Numbered from the stretch's first letter, positions 35,957 through 49,900 are shown. The stretch: 64,000 nt of DNA from Rotaria macrura (GCA_900239685.1 OENT01000169.1:62001-126000), one strand, 5' to 3'. Translations and numbers: made by a program. Notes: generated by a model not told the origin, from the letters alone.

Positions 35957-37068
35957 TTGAACCTATATATATATATATGCATTAAAATACATATATATAT
36001 ATAAAGAAACGCCTCCGTGTTTAAACAAAAAATATTGTCTTTCTTCTTTCTCCTGCTATGATGTATTATTGTTATTCATTGTATATAAATACTTTATTTA
36101 ATAGAGAGTATAAAAGAAAAAAACAGCAAAAAATAAATAAATAAATATATATATATATATACAGAGAATCTCAGTTGAAGTAGTCCACCTAATTCATTCG
36201 TTTCACCATCTATTGTTTTTTCAGTAAGTTAATTTGCTAAAAGGCTATGTCAGAGCGAAAGATCTTCTATTTCATTACGTAGTTTCTCTCAGAAATAAAT
36301 AATACAAACATTAACTAAAAGATTCTCTCTTTGTACATACATCTACTTGACGAATCTTATCTTTGAATAGTTTATTAGTTAAATTTATGATTGATTTCTT
36401 TACTGATATAGTACATATTTTCGAGATTTACCAACCGTTGTGTTATTAATCTTTCAATTAAGAATAGTATTCGTGAACCTGTACTTATAAATTGTACACT
36501 ACATTTTCATATCGCAAAAATTCATTCAAGCACAATTAGATTTGTCATTATTTCTATTTTCGAATATTTCTACAAAAGAAAAGATTGATCTTTATAAAAA
36601 ATTAAGGCAACAAGATATACTAATCTATGCCGTATGAATCGACTCGTTGAACTCTTCTAATGCCTAGCATGTAACTGTCGACTAAGTTTTATAAAATTCT
36701 TTTCATTTGATCGTACTTAGAAAAGACAATGAAATCAACCATCCATTGAAAATCATTTCAATGAATAGATTTTTTTCTTTGAATAGAATGACAATAATTA
36801 AACAACATAAGATTCACACGACAATGATGTTCATTCATCGACAGTCTTCATTGAATAATTGTACAATGATTTAGTATCTTACAAATGAATACAATGCACG
36901 TAAAGGATTTTTCAGAAGAGTTTATGATGAATATAATCTTGAAGTTATATGTACATACTATTTATTCTTTTTTTATTTCAAATTTATTTTAAAAAAGAAA
37001 ATCATTATATATTTCATACTGTTTCGTAGCGTAAGGAAAACAAATATTCGAAAGAAAATAGATGAGCA
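35957..37068. other. Convergent 3' region of ING and ULK3
   Basis: About 1.1 kb between two convergent genes. It holds two TA microsatellites (about 35967-36003 and 36144-36161) and several AATAAA-like hexamers on both strands, including on - near 36965-37000 where ULK3 would terminate. No gene is recognised. Confidence 0.6.
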
Positions 37069-40000
37069 TCACTGTGTACGGCAAGTTTGTTGCAATGGTG
37101 ATCTTTGTTTTTTCTCGTCTGGATTCGTTTCTTGAATGATTGTTGCATCGTTTTCTGAATCTAGTTTTAGTTTTTCAATAGCTAGATCTAATCGTTGAGC
37201 TTCACAACGTTGTTTACATGATTCGGCTTTAGTTAAGAAATGTGAGATCTAGAGAAAGGAGAAGTTCCTAGGGAGTTAAAATAGAATAATAGACAAATAC
37301 CACTTCACGTAAAATTTTGATCTTTGTTGGATCTGTTTCTTCTATTCATGAAAAAATAAAGTACTAAATACTCAAAATGAACAACAACAAAAAAGAAGTG
37401 TATAACTTACGTTTTGCTACACGAAACATTGTATTTAAACCTATCTGATATTCTTCGCATGCTTTTGCGAACATGAATGATTTCATCTAGGGGTAATCAA
37501 ATTCATTATTTTTGAAATAGAAACATAAAATTTGATTATATTTACAAGTTGATTTCCGTTTAAGCAATTTTGATAAGCTTCAGAGAGTTCTTTATCATTA
37601 GTTGGATCAACTAAAAATTATGGCAAAAAAATCATATTCGAATTTAAATACACAATTGCACTCTTACGATCATCACCGGGACTGATAGATGGTGATAACA
37701 ATAAACCTGTGGTTGTTGTTGTTGCTGTTGTTGATGGTAACGGTGGTGTTAATTCTGAATCACTTGCTGCTGCTGTTGCTAGTTTTAGTCGTTTCTTCAA
37801 ATCTTCAGCTATTGCAACACCTTGTTTTACTTTCATTCTTAACATTCGTCGTCGATCGGCATCTTCATCAACTAAAAAAAAAGGAAATAGGCGAAACGAG
37901 TAAACTTTCATGTGTTTCTATGATCGAAAATAATCCGAATGGAATCGTGAAGTGTATTATGATAACGAGAACTTCTATCATCTATATCCGCAAGATTTCG
38001 TTTCTATCCTTTTTTTGGCATTTCAAGAGAATGAAATAAACTGGATCTAACACGATCTTTTTTTATTAGGTAGCAATATGGAATTGTGTTGTGTTCAATA
38101 GTTACAGTTATATACCTATTTTCTTTTTCCTCTTACTAAGATTACGTTTAAACTATTCTTCTATTTATGAAATACCTTTAACTATTGCAATATATTCATC
38201 TAATGCTTGTACATGATAATTTAGAGCTTTCTTTAAATCTCCCATTTGTTCATAATGCATTGCCTGCTGCAAAGTCTGATCCTACGTTTTACAGATGAAA
38301 ATGATAATAAAAGAAAATAAAAATGTAACAAATGATTTACGGCATGTGTAATTTGAAATGACAAGTCATTGAAAATAAATGGATGACGAAAAAAATCTGG
38401 AAAACTTATTCGTTTATTCGGATCACGTTGTAATAAACGTTCGAGTAAGTCACGACATTCAGGCGATATATGTGCATCATTTGGAATCTTTGTTTTGTTT
38501 AAAATTAAATTTTAAAGCAAATATAGTTTGTTATTAGTATCGACAAAGGTCTCTTACTTCGATCCGAACATCAGATTTAATAATATCAATAAGTTGATCG
38601 ACGGTTATAAAAGCAAAAGGTGGTCGACCAAAAAGACACTCTGTCAATTATAGGTATAGAATATATAGAAAAACGTTTGCTCGAGGAAAAAAGTAAGATT
38701 AGAAATACCAAAAAGAATAACACCGATTGACCATAGATCAACTCGATTGTCGTATGGATTGGAAGAAAGAATTTCAGGAGCCATATATACAAGTGTTCCA
38801 CGAACACTTCGACTTCCTTCTTTTCCAATATGTTGAGCTACACCAAAGTCTACGTAGGAAATAGAAATAAGAAATCATGTGTCATTGTTCGTTTCATTTC
38901 ATACCAGCTACTTTTAAAATTGTTTTATCGGTCGATGTTAAAAGAATATTTTCAGGTTTTAAATCCATATGACTGATACCTTTTTCGTTTAGAAACTTTA
39001 ATACTTTAGCTATTAAGATATTAAAAGTAAAGACAAGTGAAAGATATGATTAGATTATTATTTCTAAAATTTGTATATTCTTACCTATTTGTTTTACGAA
39101 TGGTCGAGCACGACTTTCACTTAATTGTTGTCGTGAACGTAAAAACGTGGACATATCACCTCCAGCACAATATTCCATAACGATATATATATAATTGTCA
39201 TCCCACTGATGAAAAAAAATCGTATGAATCGAATCTCTTACAGAAAACGAAAAGCACGACGATGAATTTTGACTTACTTGAAAATCATACATTTCAACGA
39301 TATTTTCGTGTTTTATATTTTTAAGTAATTTGATTTCATTTATTAGTAAATCCTCGGCGACCTTAGTCAAGCCTTTCCGATAGATACATTTAATAGCGTA
39401 GAAAGTTGGTAAAGTACTTGTTGGTAGAACAATCGTAGGACGATTACATGCAGCTGAGTTTGGTCTTGATTGAATGCTCTTAGATGATAAAATAGAATGA
39501 ATCCTTTTTTTTTATAAACATGAGCGATGGTGATGATGATGATCACCGATGCGCCTGTCTCAGTGTTAGAAGACTCTAATTTTGTGCACATGCAACTAAA
39601 GAATAATCGTGAAAGCGATGATGTTATAGAATAATGTAAATTCTATAGCGGGGCGTGATCTATTTCGACAAAACAGCAGAATATAGAAAAAATTTTAATT
39701 GGTTTATTCTTCGAACAAGAACATCACCATTAATCACTATAGTCTAGAACTTAATTTATGAATGTGGAAAATCGAAGGATTATTATTTTTCTTTCTTTTT
39801 AAATAAAAACTCAGCCATTTTATTGACATAGTCAGTTGCATAGGCTGGTATCTCAAGTTGTACAAAACTATGATGAGAGAAATTATCTAATCATAAATAG
39901 GGTTGCAACTGAGTTAATATCTAATTAAGAAGATGTTCGAAATAGAAAAATCGATTAATAAAATGAACTGGTAGCTTCGTGCATGAATTTCTTTAAAAAT

Positions 40001-40990
40001 ATATTTGTCTCTCTTCATCGTTTGATCTGGAACTTATTTCAATGAAAGAACATTATAATGTAAATTTTGTTGTCGAGAGCAATTACTTCATAGATACTAT
40101 ATATATATTGTCGTTGTTATGCCAAAGATCTGTTTTTTTTTCTCTGAAGTCTTTCTCTTTCAATGGATCCGACATATTTATTCAATGATGACTTCTACGG
40201 ATAATGTCGAATTCAAATAAGTGAACTTCCGTGAGAATAGATAACACAAGTTGGATTTTGAAACACATTGAAATATAAATATATGTTTACATTTCTTGTA
40301 AAATCCTAATGATTGCTTTCTATACGAATACCATATGTAATTTATTGATAAATAATTTTTCTTGTCCTCTAACAACAATAAACGAATGCATTTAGATGTC
40401 ATACATATCTCTCCATTCGATGATTGTTTTATTAGAACTATGTTCTTCACTGGGTAAGAGTTTTTCTATTTTTCTCTTGGAACAATAGATTAAACTAAAA
40501 TACATCTAACAATCACATTCTACCGTTGTATTGAATGAATTTTCTCTATAAATATGAAAAAAAAGTAAAATAAAATTTTCCAAAAATTCTGGTAATATCA
40601 ATTTTTACATAGCCAGCAATAACCCTGTTTTATCGATCCAAATCAATCATAGACTAATATTATTTACTTGATGTACGCTGTCTAATATGAATATCTCACT
40701 TTTATTAGTACTGATGTTAGATATTAGTTTTTTTACTAGATTTCAATGCTCCACAAAATATTCAATTACAAACCATTAGATTGTCATTCATTTATTCTTC
40801 ATAGGTTATATACATACCGATATTAATCTTGCTTTATATACAGTTCCTAAAAGTTATTCTATGAAAATCAAAATCGTTAGCAATAAAAAAAACCTTTACC
40901 GAACGATCCAGAACCTAATCTTTCTCCGAAAACATAATCAGATAGACTCGGAACCGGAGTTGTTTCATATCGATTTGTTATTGAAAACAT
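37069..40990 (-). CDS. ULK3: ULK3-like serine/threonine kinase with MIT domains
   Basis: Fourteen exons (5' to 3' on -): 40990-40900, 40846-40818, 39478-39278, 39205-39085, 39009-38905, 38849-38709, 38640-38558, 38487-38341, 38281-38176, 37871-37668, 37610-37546, 37486-37411, 37341-37301, 37248-37069. Phases agree throughout; the product is 529 aa. ULK3 phosphorylates GLI factors and ESCRT-III proteins and acts in autophagy, Hedgehog signalling and the abscission checkpoint. Visible motifs are the glycine loop LGSGSFGTVYKA, AIKC (Lys70), CAGGDMSTF in the hinge region, HMDLKPEN (Asp163, no HRD arginine, as in ULK3), DFG at 183-185 and GTLVYMAPE at 200-208. Tandem MIT domains begin near 307 ([19 protein letters not shown]) and about 410. 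A Thr/Ser-rich insert separates the MITs, and about 15 extra residues precede Lys70. Human ULK3 has 472 aa. Confidence 0.92.
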
Positions 40991-41018
40991 ATTTACATGA
41001 AAAAACAATCTTACATCT
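40991..41018 (-). promoter_or_regulatory. ULK3 leader: acceptor AG and two start-stop uORFs
   Basis: On - the sequence 'tatttgttttag' ends with AG at 41018-41017, a likely spliced-leader acceptor. The 26-nt leader that follows contains ATGTAA twice (41016-41011 and 40998-40993), i.e. a start codon directly followed by a stop, before the main ATG at 40990. Start-stop elements can hold or reset ribosomes. The alternative is that 'gtaaga' within the first ATGTAA works as a donor. Confidence 0.5.
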
Positions 41019-42584
41019 AAAACAAATATAACCAATGAAATTAATCGTACACATGTAAGAAACGTGTATATGATAGAACCAACCAAGCATGATACAAAAA
41101 TAACAGCTATGAATGCATCGTTCTCATCCTATTGCATTCAAATTTCGTATATAGAATCATGGTATCAACATATACCGATGAATATTCAATTCGAGGTAGA
41201 TCCACAATCAAAATATGATAATATTGAAATCGTACCATTGAATAATTTATTGACAATGTTACTAACTCATCGTCAATACCGAGACAACTATCATATAGTT
41301 TAATCAACAGATAGGATAGATAGATAATTAGATGAATACAATATTGATCAATGCATCATTCATGCATAAGTCCAAGAATATCGATTTGCTGTTCGTTACA
41401 CTCGAGGTACAGCATTGTGTCATTGCATGCAAGATTAGCATAAATCAATGACGATATTTGACAGAAGAAATACACTTATTTGCTACCCGATGACTTCGAG
41501 TCAATTGTTGTTATGTGTACTGTCAATAGAACTTCAATTTATCATGATAAAATCCCTCGTGCACTTAGATAAATGTAAATCGTATGGATGAAAAGATTTG
41601 TATCAAAACAATCTTTTTTTCAAATTGTCTTTCATCGCTGTTTTCTAAAAATGATTTACCACATCTATGTAACAATCTTTATATTCAATTCAAATACGAA
41701 TACTGACTATGACGACTAATTTTCAGTTTTTCGTCATAGGAATTTAAAATAATTTCGAATTGTTCTTGAACAAGAAATTGAATTAGTGAGAAATGAGTAT
41801 AATTACTGTCAAGCTAATGAATCAATCCATGTGAAAATAAAGAATTCAATAAATCATGAACTCAGTTAATCTTCATGTATACTATGTGCATTGAACCAAT
41901 TGATAGTGTAACGGCACGGCTGTTGAATGACAGTATTTCGAATAATTGAATCTAATTATAAGTTCCAAGTGACACAAAACGTAGTGTTATACGTCCTTCA
42001 CAAGAGAAAACAAAAATAAGATTAGATTTCAATATTGCATTATGATACCTGAAAATTCAACAATATGTGCAAAATCGAAATTTCTTCTTTTGGATCATTA
42101 AACTTTTGAAGAAGAATATCTAAAGTTAGAATCGAGTTTGATATTCGATAGAAGTGTAGCATTTATTTTTACTAGCGAATGCTTCCAGGAGGATCAATAC
42201 TCATGTTGTATGTAATAGAAACATGATGATTTCTTTTTTGACGAAGAAAACATTCGTTTCTTGATGATGAACAAGTCTAGCCGTTCATGACTAATACGCA
42301 TCGCTTGTACAGCGATCGTAGTTCATCAATACTAAAATTCTGACAAATGTTGTTGTTGCTGTTGTTGTTGTCGGACTGAAATCAAAATAAAAGTAAAGAT
42401 ATTCAGAATTCTCTTTCATCAAATATCTAAGATTTAGAAACAAAAACATGATGAATGATGAACTACTATGTTAAATAATTTATCAATGGTTATAAAAAAA
42501 AACACACTGAATAATACTAGGTAATACTGCATGTTAAACTACAGAAAAACAAAACATTTCAAAATAAGAGGAAGCAGATGAAGT
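41019..42584. other. Spacer between FBP1 and ULK3
   Basis: About 1.6 kb, AT-rich. It holds a (GTT/GCT)n trinucleotide run at 42349-42371 and no recognised gene. A 79-codon frame on + (41064-41303) and one on - (41107-41307) overlap each other and carry no domain. Confidence 0.5.
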
Positions 42585-42588
42585 TTAT
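42583..42588 (-). terminator. Poly(A) hexamer overlapping the FBP1 stop codon
   Basis: On - the end of the gene reads GAATAAAC. The stop TAA (42587-42585) lies inside AATAAA (42588-42583). If this hexamer is used, the 3' UTR would be only a few tens of bases. No other AATAAA is seen in the next 80 bases. Confidence 0.5.
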
Positions 42589-43944
42589 TCATGAGCCCAT
42601 GTACCAGGAGGATATTTTTCATAAAGTTTTTCAATCTGTTCAATTTCTTCTTTATGTCCAAGAAAGACGGGTGACTTTTGATGAATTTCTTTAGGTTGAA
42701 TTTTCAATATTGAATGTATACCATTCGATGATGCACCACCTGCTTTCTCAACAATATATGCCATAGGAATACTTTCATACATTAAACGAATTTTGCCTTC
42801 TTTAGCATCTTTTGATGCTGGATACAAGAATACACCACCATAGAGAATCGTACGATGTACATCAGCAACCATTGAACCAACATATCGATTGGCATATGGT
42901 TTTTCTTTACCCTAAATCAAAATGAATCGATTCTATTCACGTTTCATAATTGATCATAAAAACCTCGGGAAATTTTTTCGAATGAACAAATTCTGTAGTT
43001 GCTTTATCCCAATATTTAGAGTAACCTTCATTAATACTGTAAATTCTTTGTGTTCCTTTCGCACCAAGTTTTGGCATGTGCATCTTTGGCGCTGTCAAAA
43101 TAAATTCACCAATAGACTAGAATAGAATTCAAGGTTCAATTTGACATGAAATATGATAATGAAAAGAAAAATGTGTTTCTAGTTTTTGTTTTTGGCGTAC
43201 TGGATCAAGAGTGAACCCATCAACACCATCTCTCGTTGCTAGAACAAGCATACATGCTGACCCGTAGACAGCATAGCCAGCATAGCGTATGTTTTCACCA
43301 CTTTGTAATACACTATCGATGGGTTCTTTGACATTTTCCGGTTTTTTCCATATTCCAAATATTGAACCAATTCTGAAAACAAAAGATAGACAGAAACAAG
43401 GTCAATGATTTCTTTTTCCTTCGATTTCATATACTCACGTAACAAGACAATCAATATTCGATGAACCATCTAGCGGATCAAAACATACAATATATTTTCC
43501 CTAAAAGAAGAAAATCATACAATCAACAGAATGAAACAAAAATTCAATCAATATTATGACAGACTTGTTTTGGAACTTCGACTTCAACTAAATTTTCATT
43601 TTCTTCCGAGGCCATAATATAAACTGTGTACGATGATTTAAGCATATTAATAAAAAGCTCATTAGCCAGTACATCTAATTTCTTTTGATCATCACCCGTT
43701 GTATTTGATGTACCTGCTAAACCATATCTACAAAGCAAAGTTGAACGACGATGCAAGAATAGTAAAATCAATAATTTGATTTAACATACAATTTAGCGAT
43801 ACCAGCTTTTCGTACAGCTGCTGCACAAGCTTTGACTGCTGTCAATAGCGCATTGAGTAAAATAGTTAAATCACCAGTAGCACCTGGATATCTTTTCTTT
43901 TGTTCAAGAACATAACTTGTTACTGTTATACACTCAGTATCCAT
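42585..43944 (-). CDS. FBP1: Fructose-1,6-bisphosphatase
   Basis: Six exons on -: 43944-43790, 43727-43565, 43500-43439, 43372-43201, 43116-42964, 42911-42585. All junctions are GT-AG, phases agree, and the product is 343 aa (vertebrate enzymes about 338). It hydrolyses fructose 1,6-bisphosphate to fructose 6-phosphate, the regulated cytosolic step of gluconeogenesis. Metal-binding residues are present in SEEN (about residue 93-96) and FDPLDGSSNID (113-123). ANRYVGSMVADVHR (242-255) and ILYGGVFLYPA carry the sugar-phosphate site. N-terminal GATGDLTILLNALLTAVKA corresponds to the AMP-binding helix region, so allosteric inhibition by AMP is plausible. The start aligns with the family N-terminus. 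The stop TAA is part of an AATAAA hexamer. Confidence 0.95.
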
Positions 43945-43958
43945 AGCTAATATGCAAA

Positions 43959-43968
43959 CCTGTGACTA
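43959..43968 (-). other. Candidate splice/trans-splice acceptor before FBP1
   Basis: On - 'ttttagtcacag' ends with AG at 43961-43960, 15 nt upstream of the ATG at 43944. An internal AG at 43967-43966 is an alternative. The leader has no in-frame stop after the acceptor, so an upstream coding exon cannot be fully excluded, but the family alignment favours starting at 43944. Confidence 0.45.
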
Positions 43969-46900
43969 AAATCTAGAAACGAACGATATCTTTTATTTAA
44001 CCGACACACACATTTGAGTTTTAAATTCTATGATAATGAGTTTGATTAATGTGTGTGTACATATATATATATTCACATACCAGCTAGAAGCATCAAGAAA
44101 GGTATCAGAAAAAAAAACAATCTATATCATATGATTGTTTTTTTCTGGATTGGCAGAGAATATAGAAAGAAAAAGTACTCAAAGTTTAAAGTCCAAAAGT
44201 GTTTGTGGTAGTTAACATTAAGTATCGAAATAATTGCAGAACAGCCAATAACTTTGTTTTTTAGATGAAATTGATAAATAGTAGACTCGTTTCAGAGACT
44301 ATTGAGATACCTACACGAGAGAGAAAAAACGAAACCAGCAGTAGCATTATATCTTCAGGTAGATTGGAACAAATCAGATCGAGAGCCTAAAGATGGAGTG
44401 AATGTATACACAAGTATGATTTTTTGAAATATTATCTTTAGATGACGATATTAATTAAACTGAAATCATTGCCAATGCTAGAAAGATGTATTAAATTCGA
44501 ACGTTGGAATGACAGCTATTCATAGATTACATAAAATACGACTTATTGAGGTTGATGCAGGATCTTTTCTGTTTCAGGTATATGTAAACATTTCAGATTT
44601 CATGTCACCATGATCTCGCGAATGAAAACAGAGAACATATTCCAGCGCACATACCACAAGAGGCGTTGCCATTGAACTTAGTTGTTTTTGTCAGAAAATA
44701 TTCAACAAAGAAACGAAAATTTAAATAGGTGTTTTTTTCTGAGAAGTACTATACATAAAATAATGAAAATATCTGGTAATGAAATGTCAGTAGCATCATC
44801 CTTTTATTTTTGGATACTATTGCTCAATGTCACCAGCAACGAATAGAAATCATTGAAAAAGAAAAGCATACGTTAAGGTAAATAGAGATTGATGAATATT
44901 GAAGGGATACCTATGATTTTTTTACAGTCATGAATGTGTTTGTTGATTGAAAGAAATGAAAATCAACAATTTTTCGCATCTATATATCACCACACGGCTT
45001 TTATTGAAATATCAAGTAATATTCTCTCTCCATGGGAACAAAAAACAGTATAATGCTCGTTATTCGTATCGAATGCTTATTTTCACAATATTGATAATTA
45101 TGACGGTGTGAATCTTAATTTAGTTGTAAGTGAGAAAAACGTGAATCCTTAAGTTGATCACCTACGTTGTTCAGCATCGATAGGAGACAAGGTCTTATAA
45201 GAATAGGTGTCTTATCTTTCGATCGAAATATCTACTCTTGCTCTTGAAAAATAAAACTAATCATCACTTTCAATCTCATTCACTTGACTGCTTTGCTTGT
45301 TGTGTACTTATTCGTAGAGGGTAAAAACACGATGAGTCTAAAATAATAAACTGAATCGAAAAAATATTCAATACTATTTTAAATATCGATTCAACAATAT
45401 TTTTTCACATAGTTTCAATATGCTGAGTTTCAATTTGACAAATATCAATAGTACTCGCTTCAACATACACAGAACATGGATGATAAATATGCGTCTAATC
45501 TGAATATCGAATCCAACGATTCATATTTATCAAGTCTGGTAGCGCTCGTTTAATTCAATTATCATTTACTACGAAGAATGATCGGATCTGCCATGAACCC
45601 AATATTTGAAAGGGCAACAGATGATCAATACGATAAGTGAGAAATATTAGAATAAGAAACAGTGATTTATCGATGAGCTTACTAGGTTATTTTCATCATT
45701 ATTACCTGTTGTGAAAAGGGATTATGATCGACAAGAAGGATCTTTCCAGCATAGCTACCTCACGATAACGTTTTTACAAACAATTTTATTTCATTTAATC
45801 AAAGTGCGTCAAAGGCAGAATTTTCTACATATGAGAGTCTTCGAAGGCATTTATGTTGGAATGTGTCTATGTTAATAATGCTCTAATAGAAATGTGAAGC
45901 TTTATAGCTAAGTCATGATCGAGTTCGTTAGTGAACATTTTTACCAAACCGATTTGATGTTTCATTTGTAGTCGAAAAGTCAAATTGTTCAAAATTTTAA
46001 TTTTTATTAGAAAAATATCGATGTATGATTAAATTCGTGATGATCAACTTCTCATCTAATACGAAAATATAAATCCAATGGAACTTGTTCCCTAAATTAT
46101 CCATTTACAGTTGAGAAGTATCTATGAGGAAATTCTTTCGAATTGAATTCAGTACTTTATCAATTTTAATGTCTACGTAAGTTATTCTGTTGGTTAAGGA
46201 ATTACTTTCCAAGTTCTACCCGAATTCCATGCACTGATTATTTTTTCTTGAAATAACAATTGTTTGCTAAGAATAGTAAACATTCGAATAGTAAATTAAT
46301 TACTAGCATCAATTATTTCTAATAATCAAATTAGATTGTATAATAACTATCGAACAGAAAAACATGATTCGATCATGTAATTCACTGAAATACATTCAAC
46401 AACAGTAATAATCTAACTTTTGAAATGTCAAAAAGTTTGAATGTATCCGAATTATTTTGATTACGATCAATCCGATTTCATTGCCTCGATATATTATAGC
46501 TCTATAATAAATGCATGGACAGTGCATTTTTTTCTGTAGAATCCGTTAAGTTTACTAATAGTGAATTTGAGCATATCAAACATTGAAGAAATCATGTTGT
46601 TAAACGATAGTATAGAATCATTTATGTCACCAGAAACTTTCTTAATCTGGAATCATAAGTACGAGCTAGTTTGTACAAGATAGTATTCGAACAATAGTGA
46701 TACATGGATAGAGTGTTCTGACTGGAAATTCTTCAGATTTTTTATGGTGATCTAGGGTTAGGCCTTCTTATCCATTTCATTAGGAAAATTTCGTAGCCTA
46801 ATTCTATTCCCATGAAATTTGACGTCCTTTTTTTCTACACAGATAGAAGCAAGCAAAAAAAAAAGGAATTTAGGGCTTAGAAAAGTTTTTAGAAATTTAC

Positions 46901-49900
46901 TTATGTATCGAACTACAATTTTCCGACATAGGCAGCAGAAATTTCATTGACTCTGCCATTGATTATGAAAAGTGTTATAGAAGCCTTTAATTCATATATT
47001 TAGAGAAAGGATCCTCATGAAGCTAAAAAATCAGAAAATCTCTGTTGTCGGAATGGTCTAATGCATTGAGACAACAACAACAACAACAACATCATGAATG
47101 ATCAATTTGTGATTTTGGAAGAACTCATCTAAGGTATGGTTTGTTTCATGATTTTCCAATTATGATCTAAAAGACTAAATTCCATTTTTAAAATTTCTAG
47201 TTTTACCTATCTTTATAGATAAGTGAATTAAAGCAATATTATCTTTTAGTAACGATATTGACTGTCATCGAAATAAGCTTTTGGATGAATATGACATGAA
47301 AATGAATATTGGATCCATTAAAACAACTTATACGCCAGACAACTTCAAAGAATAGTTTGTAACATGGAACGCTTAACATTTGAACGACTTGAAATGTTTC
47401 AAATACAGGCAAGTCTGTTGGCATTGTTGGTTTCTAAAGATAAAATCTCATATAAACGATGGCATGCTGAACTCGAAAATAAAAGGATTGCATGGGGAAA
47501 AATGTAAATTTGTCTTCTCTTGTCAGATTAGATCTTATTTAACGCTATATTCAATAAATGTCGCTAAGGAATTAGCAAATGCAGTAGGAACATAAAATGA
47601 CGATGTAACTTAATCAAATATATTCTTATTACTATTTCTTAGTGAACGATCGTTAAGTAGGCTTCATTGAAGATTCGTTCGTAAATGAAACATGATTTTA
47701 ACTTAAACAATGATGCCGTATATAATTCAAAATTTTCATCGCCATTTTATTTTCTTCCATTAACGATCGATGAGTCAAGCATACATTCCATTACTAATAT
47801 ACTTTGACTTGCTTCATCATCGAAATGCAACTCAATAGAAACTTTTATAATTGAGTTTCACAAAAAGAAATGTGTTCAAATGTCACATGTAATATGATTA
47901 GAAAAGTAATTTACCAGTTTAATAACAGTTTACTACGTTTGTTAACTTCTAACATTATAGAGTTGGTTTCATTTGTTAGTAAGCTACACGATAGTTCAAT
48001 CATTGATTAATCGAATGGAACATAATCACACCATTGAAAAAGAAAACCAAATGTTTTCCATGTTGCTGCCATCTACTGAAATGATAAGGTTTTTCTTTCA
48101 CTGAACATCATATAATCAGAAAAGAAAGCTGTCACTACATATTCCAAGTGTAATGTTGTAAGAACCTAAAAACATAACTCTACATTCTCATTTATCGTCA
48201 TGAAATAGTTAGATATTAATGTCAACACATCATATCGAAAACTCAACATACGAATATGATGAAACAAGTTCATTGGTTTTAATTAGTATACCATGTTAAG
48301 TATTGATGACTTTTGTGAATGGTATTTCCATAAAAATCATGTTACTTAACTTGCTCACAGTATTGATTTTACTGGATAGCGTTAGTCTTCTCACTGCATG
48401 AAAGACTAAAAATGAAAATGTTAATGATTTAAGGAATCAAATTGATGTTTACGATAACTAACTGACAAATCATATCGTGATAAACATCAAGATCAACAAT
48501 GATCGATATCGGATTTCACGATAACTGCTGAGGTAAATCTCCATCGTCAGGAATCGAAAGGCACGTTTCGACAATTACTATGAATCATGTCATTGGAGAT
48601 CGATATTTACAATATAAATGACTGTAAACATATCTCTCAATTGTTTTTTTTTCTTCTTATCCTGTATTGTATATCGAACCTGATGGTTTTTACTATATCA
48701 AGTTCTCTCAAATGTATTCACATTATAATGGAGTATCATTTTGCAAAATCATAAGCATCTCTGATATCTAATTTGTGTTTGATAATATTTATTTCTGATT
48801 CTGACTAATACTCATCATGTACTTGAGAAGAAAAAAGATTTGTTTTCATAGATAATTCTTTGAAAAGTAATCAATAAATAATATATTCTTTGTCCATTTG
48901 TGTGTGTATTATGTGAATCAACAGCTTGCTTCGTGCTAATGTTATCAATGTTATTTAGAAAAGAAAGTACTATGTCAAGTATGAGAACATCGTACAGAAT
49001 TGATCATCAGAAAATGTCAAAGGTAGTTTGGTATATTTTCATCTAGTAGTCAATAAGAAACATTAATAATTTGATCAATAGTTAATATTATCCATCAAAA
49101 ACGATACATTAGATAGTTATCAATAGAAAGAAATCGTCTCGTAATATCGTTTATGAATGTTTTTTAAACGTGTGTAAGATTCCGAATAACCGACTGCAAG
49201 ATCATTGGTTTTTTGAGTATTAAAAAATTATCAACTTACAATCTTAATGCTACAATGATTTATACACCGGAAAATTAGAAAATAATCGTATGAACACGAG
49301 ATGAAAAATGCCATGATTTAGTCGGTAAAGTCGATTTTTTGATTGTTTGCAAGGAAAGTTAGTCTCCTATGTAAAAATATTCCATAAAAAATAACATAAC
49401 TCATTGTTTTTCTGATGGACTTCAACATTTTACCAAAAGTCTGAATAAATCAATTGAAATTCATGAGAAGAATTCTTGCAGATTCAAACTATGACATACG
49501 ATGTTGCTATTTGTATTGTAAACAAACGGATTAATCAATGTAGATTATTTTTTGTTGAATTTCTATCTACATAAAATGCCTGCTAGCTATCTAAGATATT
49601 AAATAACATGCATTCTGGTGAGTTTGAAATAAAACTAAAGAACATTTATCATGCTAGCTCAAAAGTGAACTTTGATAAGACAATTTTAATGATCACGATC
49701 TATAGTGGTCGTTTGATGATGTCTACGATAAGTGTTTGTAAAGATGTGTGTGTCACGTCTGTGATTTGTCGTTTACAATATGCATGTCATGTTTATGATG
49801 AAACATTGATAAGGTAATTGTCACGTCTGTCGGTAGTGGAGCGGAGGATGATGGAGTAGCTCCAAATTCATGTCTCCGCTTTTGAATTCCTTTTTCAGAT

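Noticed and set aside
41064-41303. 79-codon frame on + between FBP1 and ULK3
   Set aside because: No domain, overlaps a similar-sized frame on the other strand, and lies in the ULK3 5' region.
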